A stretch of 64,000 nucleotides of DNA from FEB-22 sp003105195 (GTDB lineage Bacteria; Pseudomonadota; Alphaproteobacteria; Rhizobiales; Xanthobacteraceae): NCBI GenBank assembly GCA_027493405.1, contig JAOSKV010000012.1, positions 248,001 through 312,000 of the forward strand, given 5' to 3'. Under the pieces are notes generated by a model. That model had not been told where the DNA came from. It made no database searches and saw only the letters and a program-made list of their open reading frames with translations. A program made the position numbers and the translations under genes. This document shows, piece by piece, positions 43,459-52,288 of the stretch. Within the stretch, counting starts at the first letter, position 1. Every line of letters starts with the position of its first letter.

Positions 43459-43474
43459 TTAATGCCTGCTTAAC
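43459..43474. promoter_or_regulatory. CtrA-type binding site upstream of motA
   Basis: TTAA, 7 bases, TTAAC: an exact match to the full CtrA consensus TTAA-N7-TTAAC. It lies about 100 bases before the motA start, in the gap between phage block and motAB. CtrA is the alphaproteobacterial response regulator of motility and cell-cycle genes. Confidence 0.7.
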
Positions 43475-43574
43475 GCGTCCCCGGGGTAACGGTCCCTTAA
43501 GCGCGCCCCGCTAGGTTCCAGAGGCCCGCGTGGTGGGCGGTCGGGCGTTGTCGCGTACGCGTTTGGGGTTCTCC

Positions 43575-44348
43575 ATGGATATCGCAACCGGCCTTGGCCT
43601 GCTCGGCGGAGCCGTCGTGGTCGGCGCCCTCATCCTGATGGGCGGCGACCTGCGGATGTTCATGGACTACCATGCGTTCATCGTCATTTTCGGCGGCTCC
43701 TTCGCGGCGACGCTGATCCGCTTCCCGCTCTCCTCGATCTTCCACGGCCTGCCGCTCGGCGCGAAATACGCCTTCACGATGCGGCGCATGAGCCAGCGCG
43801 AGCTGGTCGACGAGATCGCCGGCCTCGCCGAGATCGCCCGCAAGCAGGGCCCGATCGGCCTCGAGAAGGTGGAGTGCGACGACCCGTTCCTCGCCAAGGG
43901 CATCCGCTTCGTCGCCGACGGCTACGACACCGACTTCATCCGCGACAATCTCGAACGCGACCGCGACAACTTCCTCACCCATCTCGACGAGGGCCAGAAG
44001 ATCTACCGCGCGATCGGCGACTGCGCGCCCGCCTTCGGCATGGTCGGCACCCTGATCGGCATGGTGCAGATGTTCGCCAACATGACCGACCCGTCGAAGC
44101 TCGGCCCCTTCATGGCGGTGGCGCTGCTCGCGACCTTCTACGGCGCCGCGGTCGCCAACCTGGTCTGCCTGCCGCTCGCCGACAAGCTGCACCTCAAGCT
44201 GGTCGACGAGGAGGTGAACCGCACGCTGATCATCGACGGCGTGCTGATGATCCGCGAGGCCAAGAGCCCGACCCTGGTGCGCGAGATGCTGCTCGCCTAT
44301 CTGCCCGAGAAGCATCGCCACGACGCCGCCGAGACGGTGCCGGCCTAG
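43575..44348 (+). CDS. motA: Flagellar stator protein MotA-like
   Basis: A 257-residue MotA/ExbB-type membrane protein forming, with MotB, the proton channel that drives flagellar rotation. TM1 and TM2 are at the N-terminus (IATGLGLLGGAVVVGALILM and FIVIFGGSFAATLIRFPLSS). A cytoplasmic loop with LEKVECDDPFLAKGIRFVAD follows, and TM3-TM4 contain FGMVGTLIGMVQMFANMTDP and MAVALLATFYGAAVANLVCL. The sequence is closer to the PomA branch. The ATG at 43575 begins the first membrane helix region. Paired with motB 23 bases downstream. Confidence 0.92.
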   Translation: MDIATGLGLLGGAVVVGALILMGGDLRMFMDYHAFIVIFGGSFAATLIRFPLSSIFHGLPLGAKYAFTMRRMSQRELVDEIAGLAEIARKQGPIGLEKVECDDPFLAKGIRFVADGYDTDFIRDNLERDRDNFLTHLDEGQKIYRAIGDCAPAFGMVGTLIGMVQMFANMTDPSKLGPFMAVALLATFYGAAVANLVCLPLADKLHLKLVDEEVNRTLIIDGVLMIREAKSPTLVREMLLAYLPEKHRHDAAETVPA

Positions 44349-44371
44349 GGCCGGCCGCGGGGAGGGATGTC

Positions 44372-45193
44372 ATGGCCAAGAAGCGCGGCGGGCATACCGG
44401 CGGCCACGGCTGGTTCGTCACCTTCGCGGACCTGATGGCGCTGCTGGTCAGCTTCTTCGTGATGCTGGTCGCCTTCTCCAACACCGACCAGCAGAAGCTG
44501 CAGATCGTCGCAGGCTCCATGCGCGATGCCTTCGGCGTGCAGACCGTGCGCTATTCCGGCGTGATCGAGGCGGACGGCCTGCCGACGCGCCCGCGCCTGA
44601 AGAACACCGCCCACATCCCGCCCGAGGAAGCCTCCAACACGCCGACGCCCGACGAGCACGACCGGCGCCGCGACTTCGGCGCCAAGCTGCAGGACGACAA
44701 GGCCTTCGCGCTCGCCGCCGCTTCGCTGCGCCAGGCGCTGCAGGACATGCCGGAGATCTCCGAGGTCTCCAAGCACATCATGATCGAGGAGACCCGCCAG
44801 GGCCTCAACATCGAGATCGTCGACCAGGACGGCCGCTCGATGTTCCCGGAGGGTGCCAAGGAGCCCTACGAGCGCACCCGCCGCATGGTCCAGAAGCTCG
44901 CGGCGCCGCTCAAGGCGATGCCCAACCGCATCTCGATCAGCGGCCACACGGCCGCGACCCGCGTCCCGCCGCGCCCCGGCTACGGACCCTGGGAACTCTC
45001 GGCCGACCGCGCCAATGCGGTGCGCCAGATCCTGGAGGACTCCGGCGTTCCCACCAGCCACATTTTCATGGTTGCGGGCCGCGCCGATACCACCCCGCTC
45101 TTCCCCGACGACCCCTACATCGCGGCCAACCGCCGGGTGACCATCACCCTGATGCGCGAGGAGCCGCCCCTGCCCACGGGCTTCAAGCCGTGA
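44372..45193 (+). CDS. motB: Flagellar stator protein MotB-like
   Basis: A 273-residue partner of MotA. The single TM helix WFVTFADLMALLVSFFVML contains the proton-binding Asp (residue 20). Residues 35-140 form a linker with a charged plug. Residues 150-260 are the OmpA-like peptidoglycan-binding domain (SISGHTAATRVPPRPGYGPW, LSADRANAVRQILEDSGVPT, FPDDPYIAANRRVTITLM), which anchors the stator to the wall. A GGAGGG site precedes the ATG. An insertion sequence lies about 100 bases after the stop. Confidence 0.93.
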   Translation: MAKKRGGHTGGHGWFVTFADLMALLVSFFVMLVAFSNTDQQKLQIVAGSMRDAFGVQTVRYSGVIEADGLPTRPRLKNTAHIPPEEASNTPTPDEHDRRRDFGAKLQDDKAFALAAASLRQALQDMPEISEVSKHIMIEETRQGLNIEIVDQDGRSMFPEGAKEPYERTRRMVQKLAAPLKAMPNRISISGHTAATRVPPRPGYGPWELSADRANAVRQILEDSGVPTSHIFMVAGRADTTPLFPDDPYIAANRRVTITLMREEPPLPTGFKP

Positions 45194-45298
45194 GCCGCGG
45201 CAAGCCCTCCCGCAGCCCGGGAGGGGCATCGTGCTCGGGCCGGTTTGAAGTAGGTGCCGACGGCGACTTCGAGTGCCGCGAGGGGCTGCCCCCGGCGC

Positions 45299-46530
45299 CA
45301 GGGGAATCGCTTGAAAACTATTGAGCTGTCCTTGTGAGGAGGCCCCTGAGGTAGTTGTCGTCCCAACCGGCGGCTTTGCGTCTGACGCGGATGCTGTCGG
45401 GACCTGGCGCGGCTTTCACGAGGTTCATGGCCATGTGTTTGACGACAGCCATGTTTTGGGGGCCGTTCTGAGTTCGCAGGCGCATCAGGTCGTCGTGGAA
45501 GACGACATCGAGGACCCAATGGAGGCGGTTTTCGATGCCCCAGTGGGCGCGCACGGCCTTGGCGCAGAGCTTGGCGTCGAGCGGCAGGGAGGAGAGGAAG
45601 AAGCGCCTTGCGATGGAGGTCTTGCCGTCGCGTTGCACCGTTGCTTCGACCATGGCGATGGCTTTGAGGCCTGGGAAGCGCGGTTCGCCGGGGAAGCGGC
45701 GGTCGGTGGCGAGCCAGTCGACCTCGTGGGAGACGAGATGGCGGCGCACCTCGATGCGACCATGATCGCCGTCGGTGGTGACGTGCTGGTCGAGCTTTTC
45801 GGCGTCGACATTGTCGAAGTAAAGGGCGACCTCGGCGGCGAGCGTCGGCCAGTTATCCTTCAGCGCGAGCAGGTAGTCGGCGCCCTTGGCGAGAATGGCG
45901 TCGGCGATCTTGGTCTGGCAACCGATCGCGTCGATGGTGACGAGCGCGCCGGTGAGCTGCAGCCGTTCGAGCAGCAGCGGGATCGCCACGATCTCGTTGG
46001 ATTTGGCGTCGACCGCCTGCTGGCCCAGCACCAATCTCTGCCGTGCCGCCCAGGCCGACACCACGTGGAGGGGATGGGTGTCTCCGCGGCGCGCCCGGCG
46101 GGAGGTCTTGCCGTCGAGGGCGACAATGTCGGGTTCGTCCTCGCGCAGCTGTTCGACCCAGGCGATGAAACAGTCGGAAAAGATCGCCGGGTCGAGGGCA
46201 TTCATCACGTCGTTGAGCGTATCGTGGGACGGGATGCCCTTCCTGAACGGCAACAAAGTGCGCAGGAAATCCAGCTTCTTGCGCCCCCAGAACCGGATGT
46301 CCACGAAGCTATCGGCTCCCGCCAGCGTCGCGCACAGCACCAAAAGCATGATCTCCGGCAACGGATATTCGACCTTCCAGGCCTGCCGGGGGTCGTCGAG
46401 AGCCGAAAAATGGTCAATCAGAGACCGCTTCGCCGTGTTGTTCACCATGGGACCTCGCTGATTCGAGGCCTCCCATGAATCACAGCAAGTTCCGCGCCGG
46501 AAGTACCCAACTCATCAAGCGATTGCCCTG
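45299..46530. mobile_element. Complete ISAs1-family insertion sequence
   Basis: A 1,232-bp element bounded by 16-bp terminal inverted repeats, CAGGGGAATCGCTTGA at the left and the complement of CAGGGCAATCGCTTGA at the right (one mismatch). It is flanked by a perfect 10-bp direct repeat CCCCCGGCGC (45289-45298 and 46531-46540), the target duplication. It contains one transposase gene on the minus strand. The exact duplication suggests a recent insertion. Confidence 0.93.
45318..46448 (-). CDS. ISAs1-family transposase
   Basis: A 376-residue DDE transposase. It has the N-terminal DDE_Tnp_1-associated domain (LIDHFSALDDPRQAWKVEYP, FVDIRFWGRKKLDFLRTLLP). The catalytic domain shows Asp in DIVALDGKTSRRARRGDTHP, Asp in LVTIDAIGCQTKIADAILAK, and the Glu helix AHWGIENRLHWVLDVVFHDD. 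The reading frame is intact and full length for the family, so the element may still be active. Confidence 0.95.
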   Translation of the reverse strand: MVNNTAKRSLIDHFSALDDPRQAWKVEYPLPEIMLLVLCATLAGADSFVDIRFWGRKKLDFLRTLLPFRKGIPSHDTLNDVMNALDPAIFSDCFIAWVEQLREDEPDIVALDGKTSRRARRGDTHPLHVVSAWAARQRLVLGQQAVDAKSNEIVAIPLLLERLQLTGALVTIDAIGCQTKIADAILAKGADYLLALKDNWPTLAAEVALYFDNVDAEKLDQHVTTDGDHGRIEVRRHLVSHEVDWLATDRRFPGEPRFPGLKAIAMVEATVQRDGKTSIARRFFLSSLPLDAKLCAKAVRAHWGIENRLHWVLDVVFHDDLMRLRTQNGPQNMAVVKHMAMNLVKAAPGPDSIRVRRKAAGWDDNYLRGLLTRTAQ

Positions 46531-46705
46531 CCCCCGGCGCGGTCCCATTGACTTTCTGTAAATGTTCCCGTTATGTTCTTTACGTCGGCAAATGACGGCG
46601 GCCTTGCGCCGCTCAACCGCTGGGGCGTCCCGCCAGGCCCGGAGAAAAATGGTGATGGATGCGATCGGCCACGGTACCGAGGCTCGGACAATGATAAAGC
46701 GAGCC

Positions 46706-47200
46706 ATGGTCGATATCGTCTCACCCGAAAAGCGCTCCGCCATGATGGCGGCGGTTCGTACAAAGAACACCAGGCCCGAACTGATCGTGCGCCGGATCCT
46801 TCACCGGGAAGGCCTTCGTTATCGCCTCCACCGGAGCGATCTTCCGGGCGCGCCGGATCTCGTATTCCCGAAGCGGCGCACCGTGATATTCGTCCACGGG
46901 TGTTTCTGGCACGGCCACGACGGATGTCGCTACGCGACGGTCCCGAAGACGCGCCGCGAATTCTGGATAGCCAAGATCGACGCCAACAGGGCGCGCGACG
47001 CCCGTGCAGTGGAAGCGCTTCGGAAAGACGGGTGGAACGTCATCGTCGTCTGGGAATGCGAGACACGAAGACCGGACGAGCTACGGCAAGGACTTCTAGC
47101 GAGACTTCGGCAATCGAGGGCAAGATCGGAATTGCCAGTATCCGATTGGCTGATGCAACGTATTCCTGGGAGACGAATCACCGGAAGCGCACGAACATGA
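46706..47200 (+). CDS. vsr: Very short patch repair endonuclease Vsr
   Basis: A 164-residue mismatch nuclease that nicks next to T:G mismatches produced when 5-methylcytosine deaminates. It has the standard landmarks: MVDIVSPEKRSAMMAAVRTK, then NTRPELIVRRILHREGLRYR, LPGAPDLVFPKRRTVIFVHG with the catalytic Asp, CFWHGHDGC binding zinc, and FWIAKIDANRARD. The start at 46706 matches the family; more upstream starts add unrelated residues. Its stop overlaps the ATG of the cytosine methyltransferase, as is usual for vsr and its partner. Confidence 0.93.
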   Translation: MVDIVSPEKRSAMMAAVRTKNTRPELIVRRILHREGLRYRLHRSDLPGAPDLVFPKRRTVIFVHGCFWHGHDGCRYATVPKTRREFWIAKIDANRARDARAVEALRKDGWNVIVVWECETRRPDELRQGLLARLRQSRARSELPVSDWLMQRIPGRRITGSART

Positions 47201-48345
47201 AGGTCGCGAGTCTGTTCTCGGGCGTCGGGGGGTTGGAACTGGGCTTCCACCGGGCGGGGCACCGCACCGAACTCCTTTGTGAAATCATGCCCGCCGCGAA
47301 AGAGGTTCTTTTGGATCGGTTCCCCGAGACCGAGCTTGCCGACGACGTTTCGAAACTGCGCGATCTACCCGGGGGCATCGACATCGTCGCCGCGGGATTT
47401 CCTTGCCAGGATCTCAGCCAGGCGGGTCTTACAAAGGGGTTGGCTGGAGCACGTAGCGGTCTTGTCGGCGAGATCTTTCGTCTCGCGGAACGTTGTCGTC
47501 CGCCGTGGCTCGTCATCGAGAATGTCCCTTTCATGCTGCAGCTCAACGGCGGCGACGCGATGCGACGCATCGTCGACGCTCTCGAGGAACTCGGGTACCG
47601 CTGGGCGTGGCGTGTGGTGGACTCGAACGGGTTCGGGTTGCCTCAGCGACGGGAACGCGTGTTCCTGATCGCTTCGCGGGTTGCGGATCCGGCTGACGTA
47701 CTATTGACGGACGAGCGATCGTTCGAGCGCCCGGCCACCTCCATCGGCCGCTTGGCGCACGGTTTTTATTGGACCGAAGGCCGTGGAGGACTCGGTTGGG
47801 CAGTCGATGCGATCCCGACCCTCAAGAATGGATCGGCGGTCGGAATTCCGTCGCCCCCGGCAATCCTCATGCCGGATGGGGCGATAATCAAACCTGACAT
47901 CCGAGACGCGGAGCATTTGCAGGGTTTCGACGAAGACTGGACCCGGCCGGCCGAGAGGGTCGCTCGCAAGAGTTTTCGATGGACGCTGCTCGGCAATGCC
48001 GTGAGCGTGCCTGTCGCCGCCTGGATTGGAGAGCGTCTCGGTAGACCCGGCCGGTACGATCCGCTTCGTGACGGCGTCTTCCCGGCGAACGGCAAGCTTC
48101 CCAAGGCGGCGCGCTTTGATGGGCGCAGACGCCATTCCGTCACAATCAATCGGGATCCGGTAGGGCTTCGCTCTCCTCGCTTGGCCGATTTCTTGCGCCA
48201 TCCCGGGGAGCCTCTCAGCGCGAGGGCGACTGCAGGCTTTCTCTCCCGCACGCGGACAGCGTCCCTGCGCTTTGCCCCCGGTTTCATCGAGGCTGTCGAA
48301 CTTCATCTGCGACGGATGGGTGGCGAGGTACCCCCAGGTGCCTAG
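47197..48345 (+). CDS. dcm: DNA (cytosine-5) methyltransferase
   Basis: A 382-residue C5 methyltransferase with all key motifs: I (SLFSGVGGLELGFHRAGH), IV (AAGFPCQDLSQAGLTKGL, catalytic Cys), VI (WLVIENVPFML), VIII (GFGLPQRRERVFLIASR) and X (WTLLGNAVSVPVAAWIGERL). The target recognition domain lies between VIII and X and its DNA sequence cannot be predicted. It overlaps vsr by 4 bases, and converges with the putative endonuclease gene, whose stop it overlaps. It is somewhat less GC-rich than the surroundings, consistent with acquisition. Confidence 0.95.
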   Translation: MKVASLFSGVGGLELGFHRAGHRTELLCEIMPAAKEVLLDRFPETELADDVSKLRDLPGGIDIVAAGFPCQDLSQAGLTKGLAGARSGLVGEIFRLAERCRPPWLVIENVPFMLQLNGGDAMRRIVDALEELGYRWAWRVVDSNGFGLPQRRERVFLIASRVADPADVLLTDERSFERPATSIGRLAHGFYWTEGRGGLGWAVDAIPTLKNGSAVGIPSPPAILMPDGAIIKPDIRDAEHLQGFDEDWTRPAERVARKSFRWTLLGNAVSVPVAAWIGERLGRPGRYDPLRDGVFPANGKLPKAARFDGRRRHSVTINRDPVGLRSPRLADFLRHPGEPLSARATAGFLSRTRTASLRFAPGFIEAVELHLRRMGGEVPPGA

Positions 48346-49223
48346 AGCCCCGTAAAGCGCGTCGCGTAAATGTGGGACAGCCGGCTGACGAACTGTTCGT
48401 AATGATGGAAGTCGGTGGAGCGCGGCGCCGGCGGGCCTCGGTGTAGGCGGATCGTCGAACCATCGTTGGCGCAATCGACCACCAATACACCGATGGCATC
48501 AAAGCCCTCTTCGCTCGGCCTCGAACGTCTTTTCAGCTGGAGGATCTTGTCGATCGCCGATTTGGCGTCCGCAGGTTGGTCGTGGTGATTGATCTCAGTA
48601 GGCTGCGTGCCGAGCGTCCAGTGGTTCCGGGTGGGCGAGACGAAATTCGAAGCAATGTTGACCATGGCGAGGCCTGCCGCAACAGCGTTGTTAGTGTCGC
48701 CATGTATCGTGAGATGAGAACTGTTCAGCTCGTCGTAGAGGCGTGGGCGAGCCTTCCCGAACTCGGTCATACAGGCCTTTGCCTCGATCGCCACCAGTAC
48801 GGTAGCGGGTTCGGCCAGCGGAACGTTCGGTAGCGCGGCCAGGTCCGCCTTCTCCTTTGGCGTCAGTACGACGGTGTACGGATCGACCATCTCGCGAAAA
48901 TTCGAGATGCCCCTGCGGCCGATCTTCTTCGCACCGGTCTTGAACGCGCGACAGATTACCAAGTCGAGATTCTTTTCCCGGTTCTGCGCGAAGTCACGCA
49001 TCGGGTGATTTATTCCGAATGCCACCTTGCCATCGACGATATGCTTGCGGAGAAGAGGGCAATCGCGCAGCAGGTCGAACATCACGGACCAGCAAGCGAT
49101 CTTCGAATGTCGATCGCTGCGTGGATGATATTGCCAAGCGTTTCCATACTTGAACGGCTTGCCGCTCGGGCCACCGGTGGTAGGCACGCTGTTTGAACGA
49201 ACGAAGATATCCGGACCGTGCAT
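48342..49223 (-). CDS. Putative type II restriction endonuclease
   Basis: A 293-residue protein convergent with the methyltransferase, 4-base overlap at the ends. A PD-(D/E)xK-like active site can be placed: the Asp in NREKNLDLVICRAFK and the Glu-x-Lys in VLVAIEAKACMTEFGKARPR, with a supporting helix YDELNSSHLTIHGDTNNAVA. The N-terminus shows FKYGNAWQYHPRSDRHSKIA, CWSVMFDLLRDCPLLRKHIV. Family name not recognised; function is inferred from the motif and from lying next to vsr-dcm. The start is uncertain: ATG 49223, or GTG/TTG starts up to 49346. Confidence 0.7.
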   Translation of the reverse strand: MHGPDIFVRSNSVPTTGGPSGKPFKYGNAWQYHPRSDRHSKIACWSVMFDLLRDCPLLRKHIVDGKVAFGINHPMRDFAQNREKNLDLVICRAFKTGAKKIGRRGISNFREMVDPYTVVLTPKEKADLAALPNVPLAEPATVLVAIEAKACMTEFGKARPRLYDELNSSHLTIHGDTNNAVAAGLAMVNIASNFVSPTRNHWTLGTQPTEINHHDQPADAKSAIDKILQLKRRSRPSEEGFDAIGVLVVDCANDGSTIRLHRGPPAPRSTDFHHYEQFVSRLSHIYATRFTGL

Positions 49224-49492
49224 CGAATCGCCGTTGCTGTCGTCTCCCCAACCGTCAAGCGAACGTTCTTCCACGTCAACCGGTGGACCGCCAGTGTCGA
49301 CAGTTCGAACCGGGCGCAAAGCGGGTGACCCCCGGCCGGCTGACAATCGAGAGCGCCAGGAGAGGTGCCACGAGACTCGACAGGACGTCGATGGCCCGCC
49401 GGGCTCGCTGGGCGGCCTGCGCGCGGCCGCAGGCGCCCTTGACGAGGCGCCGCGATGGTGGTTCGCCTCCCTCCGGAAACGGAGGTTCTGCC

Positions 49493-49825
49493 ATGACCCA
49501 GCCCGGCCGCGAGAGCGTGCGCGACCTGTATCCCGAGGAGGTGGCCCGCGGCCTCGCCGAGGGGCGCTATCTCCTGGTCGACGTGCGCGAGCCCAGCGAG
49601 ACCGACATCGAGCGCTATCCCGACGCCGTGATCGTGCCGCTGTCGCGGTTCGACCCTTCGGCGATTCCCGACCCCGGCGCCCGCGAGGTGGTCTTCGCCT
49701 GCCGGTCCGGCAACCGATCGGTCACCGCCTCGCTCGTCGCCCAGGCCGCGGGCTTTCCCTACCGGGCCCACCTCGCCAGCGGAATCAAAGGCTGGAAGGA
49801 GGCGGGGCTGCCGACCGAGACGTGA
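49493..49825 (+). CDS. Rhodanese-domain protein
   Basis: A 110-residue single rhodanese domain (sulfur transfer). LYPEEVARGLAEGRYLLVDV, REPSETDIERYPDAVIVPLS and the active loop VVFACRSGNRSVTASLVAQA with the catalytic Cys, then GFPYRAHLASGIKGWKEAGL. The ATG at 49493 is preceded by GGAGG. Cytoplasmic, probably in sulfur or thiol metabolism. Not linked to neighbours. Confidence 0.9.
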   Translation: MTQPGRESVRDLYPEEVARGLAEGRYLLVDVREPSETDIERYPDAVIVPLSRFDPSAIPDPGAREVVFACRSGNRSVTASLVAQAAGFPYRAHLASGIKGWKEAGLPTET

Positions 49826-49830
49826 TGTCC

Positions 49831-49980
49831 ACTCGTAGGGTGGGCAAGATCGCCTCTCTCTGCGCTCGGCGCGCATGCGAAAGCCGAGGCGGCTTTGCCC
49901 ACGCATCCGCGTGGGCATCGCGCCGAAACCGCTGAGCCCATGGCAATTCCGGGCATCCGCGATGCCCCCCTACGATGAGT
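49831..49980. repeat. 150-bp MITE-like repeat
   Basis: The ends are imperfect inverted repeats: ACTCGTAGGGTGGGCA at the left, and the complement of ACTCATCGTAGGGGGGCA at the right. The middle holds TTTGCCCACGCATCCGCGTG, a hairpin. CGTAGGGTGGGCA-type repeats are common in Bradyrhizobium-like genomes. It fills the gap between rhodanese and aminotransferase genes. Confidence 0.65.
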
Positions 49981-49987
49981 CCCGCTC

Positions 49988-51164
49988 ATGAACCGCGTCT
50001 TCTCCGATCTTCCGGTCTCCGTCTTCGAAGTCATGTCGCGGCTGGCCCGCGAGCAGGACGCGGTCAATCTCGGCCAGGGCTTTCCCGACGATCCGGGTCC
50101 CCAGGACGTGCGCGAGAAGGCGGCCGAGGCCGTGGTCTCGGGCTGGAACCAGTACCCGCCCATGCTCGGCCTGCCCGAGCTGCGCCGCGCGGTCGCGTTG
50201 CACTACCGCCATTGGCAGGGCGTGGAGCTCGATCCCGAATCCGAGATCATGATCACCTCGGGCGCGACCGAGGCGCTCGCCGGCGCCCTGCTGGCGCTGA
50301 TCGAGCCCGGTGACGAGGTGGTGCTGTTCCAGCCGCTCTACGACGCCTATCTGCCGCTGGTGAAGCGCGCCGGCGGCGTGCCCCGCTTCGTGCGCCTGGA
50401 GCCGCCGCACTGGCGGTTCACCGAGGAGATGCTGCGGGCAGCCTTCGGCCCGCGCACCCGCGTGGTCCTGTTCAACAACCCGCTCAACCCGACCGGCACG
50501 GTCTTTCCGCGCGAGGACCTGGCGCTGCTCGCCGGCTTCTGCGCGGAGCACGACGCCATTGCGGTGTGCGACGAGGTCTGGGAGCACGTCGTGTTCGACG
50601 GCCGCCGCCACGTGCCGCTGATCGCGCTGCCCGGCATGCGCGGGCGCTGCGTCAAGATCGGCTCGGCCGGCAAGATCTTCTCGCTCACCGGCTGGAAGGT
50701 CGGCTTCGTCTGCGCGGCGCCGGAGATCCTGCGCGTGCTCGCCAAGGCGCACCAGTTCATCACCTTCACGACGCCGCCCAACCTGCAGGCCGCGGTCGCC
50801 TACGGCCTCGGCAAGGCGGACGGCTATTTCGAGGAAATGCGCGCCGACTTCCAGCGCAGCCGCGACCGCTTCGCGGCCGGGCTCACGCGCCTCGGCTTCC
50901 CGGTGCTCCGAGACCCAGGGCAGCTACTTCCTCAACGTCGATCTGTCACCGCTCGGGCTCAACGAGGACGACGAGAGCTTCTGCAAGCGACTCGTGCTGG
51001 AGCACAAGGTGGCGGCGATCCCGGTCTCGGCCTTCTACGCGGCCGACGCCATCCGCTCGGTGGTGCGCTTCTGCTTCGCCAAGCGCGACGCGACCCTCGA
51101 TCTCGCCCTGGAGCGACTGGCCGGCGTGTTGCGCGGGGCGGCTGAGCTGCGCTCGCCCGGGTGA
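49988..51164 (+). CDS. PLP-dependent aminotransferase class I/II, one frameshift
   Basis: An enzyme of about 391 residues. It starts FSDLPVSVFEVMSRLAREQD, AVNLGQGFPDDPGPQDVREK, and has NPLNPTGTVFPREDL and AVCDEVWEHVVFDGRRHVPL. The PLP Lys is in KIGSAGKIFSLTGWKVGFVC. The frame shifts at about 50905-50915 and continues TQGSYFLNVDLSPLGLNEDD, ending SVVRFCFAKRDATLDLALER. This is the KBL/methionine or kynurenine-type aminotransferase branch. Both halves are intact, so an indel error is likely. Confidence 0.85.
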
Positions 51165-51177
51165 CGGCGCGCGCACG

Positions 51178-51203
51178 AAAAAACCCCGGGCTTGCGCCCG
51201 GGG
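51178..51203 (-). terminator. Intrinsic terminator of the outer membrane protein gene
   Basis: An 8-bp perfect stem (CCCCGGGC / GCCCGGGG) with loop TTGC, followed on the minus strand by six T. It lies 30 bases after the stop of the minus-strand gene and also just past the aminotransferase stop. Confidence 0.85.
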
Positions 51204-51233
51204 CTCTTCCAGTTTTCTCTCGGGAGAGAGAAA

Positions 51234-51965
51234 TCAGTAGCGGGCGACCACCGGTCCGCCGAGGCCGAAGCGGTAGTTCACGCCGAGCTTCACGGTGTGG
51301 ATCTGCTGGTCCACGTCCCAGACGTCGATCGGGCTGTAGGTGACGGTGCGGCTGCCGAAGTCGAGGTAGTTGTATTCGAGCTTCACCGACCAGGCGTCCG
51401 TCAGGCCGTACTCGACGCCGGCGCCGATGGTCCAGCCGGTGCGGGTGTCGCTGATGGTTCCCGCGATGGCGCCGCCGGCACGGGTGTAGGCGAGATCCTC
51501 GTCGACCCAGGCGAAGCCGCCCTTGCCGTAGATCATCCAGTTCGCGAAGGCGAAGCCGACGCGGCCCGTGAGCGTGCCGATCCAGTTGATGTCGGCATTG
51601 TAGGTCTCGCCGCCGACGAAGCGAGCCGTGGTGGTGCCGCCATCGGCGCCGGTCCACGCGATGTCGCCCTCGATGCCGAGCACGAGGCTGTTGATCTGGT
51701 AGTTGAAGCCGACCTGGCCGCCGAGCAGGAAGCCGTCGACGTCGTGCCCGACCGAGAACGGCCCGGTGATGACATCGGCCCAGTCCTTGTTGCCCCAGGC
51801 GTAGCCGGCATGGCCGCCGAGGTAGAAGCCGGTCCAGTTGTACACGTGCGCCACCGGCGCGGGCGCGGCCTTGTAGACCGGGCGTCCCATGTCGGCAGCG
51901 GACGCAGCGGTGCCGAAGCCTGCCAGGCCCGCCGCGGCCACGAACGCGAGGAAGTGACGACGCAT
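51234..51965 (-). CDS. Outer membrane beta-barrel protein (Omp25/OmpA-like porin)
   Basis: A 243-residue outer membrane protein. The signal peptide (MRRHFLAFVAAAGLAGFGTA) is cleaved near ASAADM. The mature part begins YKAAPAPVAHVYNWTGFYLG, GHAGYAWG, the typical entry of Hyphomicrobiales Omp25/Omp31-like barrels. Eight amphipathic strands follow and the protein ends KLGVNYRFGLGGPVVARY. ATG 51965 is preferred to the in-frame one at 51989, because it starts exactly at the signal peptide. Confidence 0.92.
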   Translation of the reverse strand: MRRHFLAFVAAAGLAGFGTAASAADMGRPVYKAAPAPVAHVYNWTGFYLGGHAGYAWGNKDWADVITGPFSVGHDVDGFLLGGQVGFNYQINSLVLGIEGDIAWTGADGGTTTARFVGGETYNADINWIGTLTGRVGFAFANWMIYGKGGFAWVDEDLAYTRAGGAIAGTISDTRTGWTIGAGVEYGLTDAWSVKLEYNYLDFGSRTVTYSPIDVWDVDQQIHTVKLGVNYRFGLGGPVVARY

Positions 51966-52288
51966 TTTGTTGTTCTCCACACGAGTCATCGAGGACGTGC
52001 ATATATCCGGAGCGCCTCGTCACGATTAAGGCGAAAATCGGCCGGAGGCTGCTTTGCGCCCCGGTGTGACGCGCGCGCCACAGAATCGCGGCGAGAGCTG
52101 AAAAATCGATGGATTCCGCATGTCGGCGGGTGCAAATCGCCGCTGGGCGCGCCTGTCGTGTGGCGGCACGGTGAATGAATCGTTACGATCGCGGCACGCG
52201 GCGCGCGTGCGGAGCTGCAGGTTCCCCACCGGAAGGCGACGGTCGCGCCCGTCAGGTCCATCCCTCGACTCGTCGGAGAGACGTCCCG
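51966..52288. other. Divergent region between outer membrane protein and binding protein genes
   Basis: About 320 bases without a recognisable gene. An AT-rich patch (GTGCATATATCC) close to the outer membrane gene could be its promoter. Confidence 0.45.

Noticed and set aside
43434..43574. tRNA or attachment site at the right end of the phage block
   Set aside because: No cloverleaf could be folded and no duplicate of this sequence was found near 23.5 kb or 15 kb by eye.
49276..49494. Minus-strand frame between endonuclease and rhodanese genes
   Set aside because: It has a short hydrophobic stretch but no ribosome binding site, and it overlaps the rhodanese leader; not supported.
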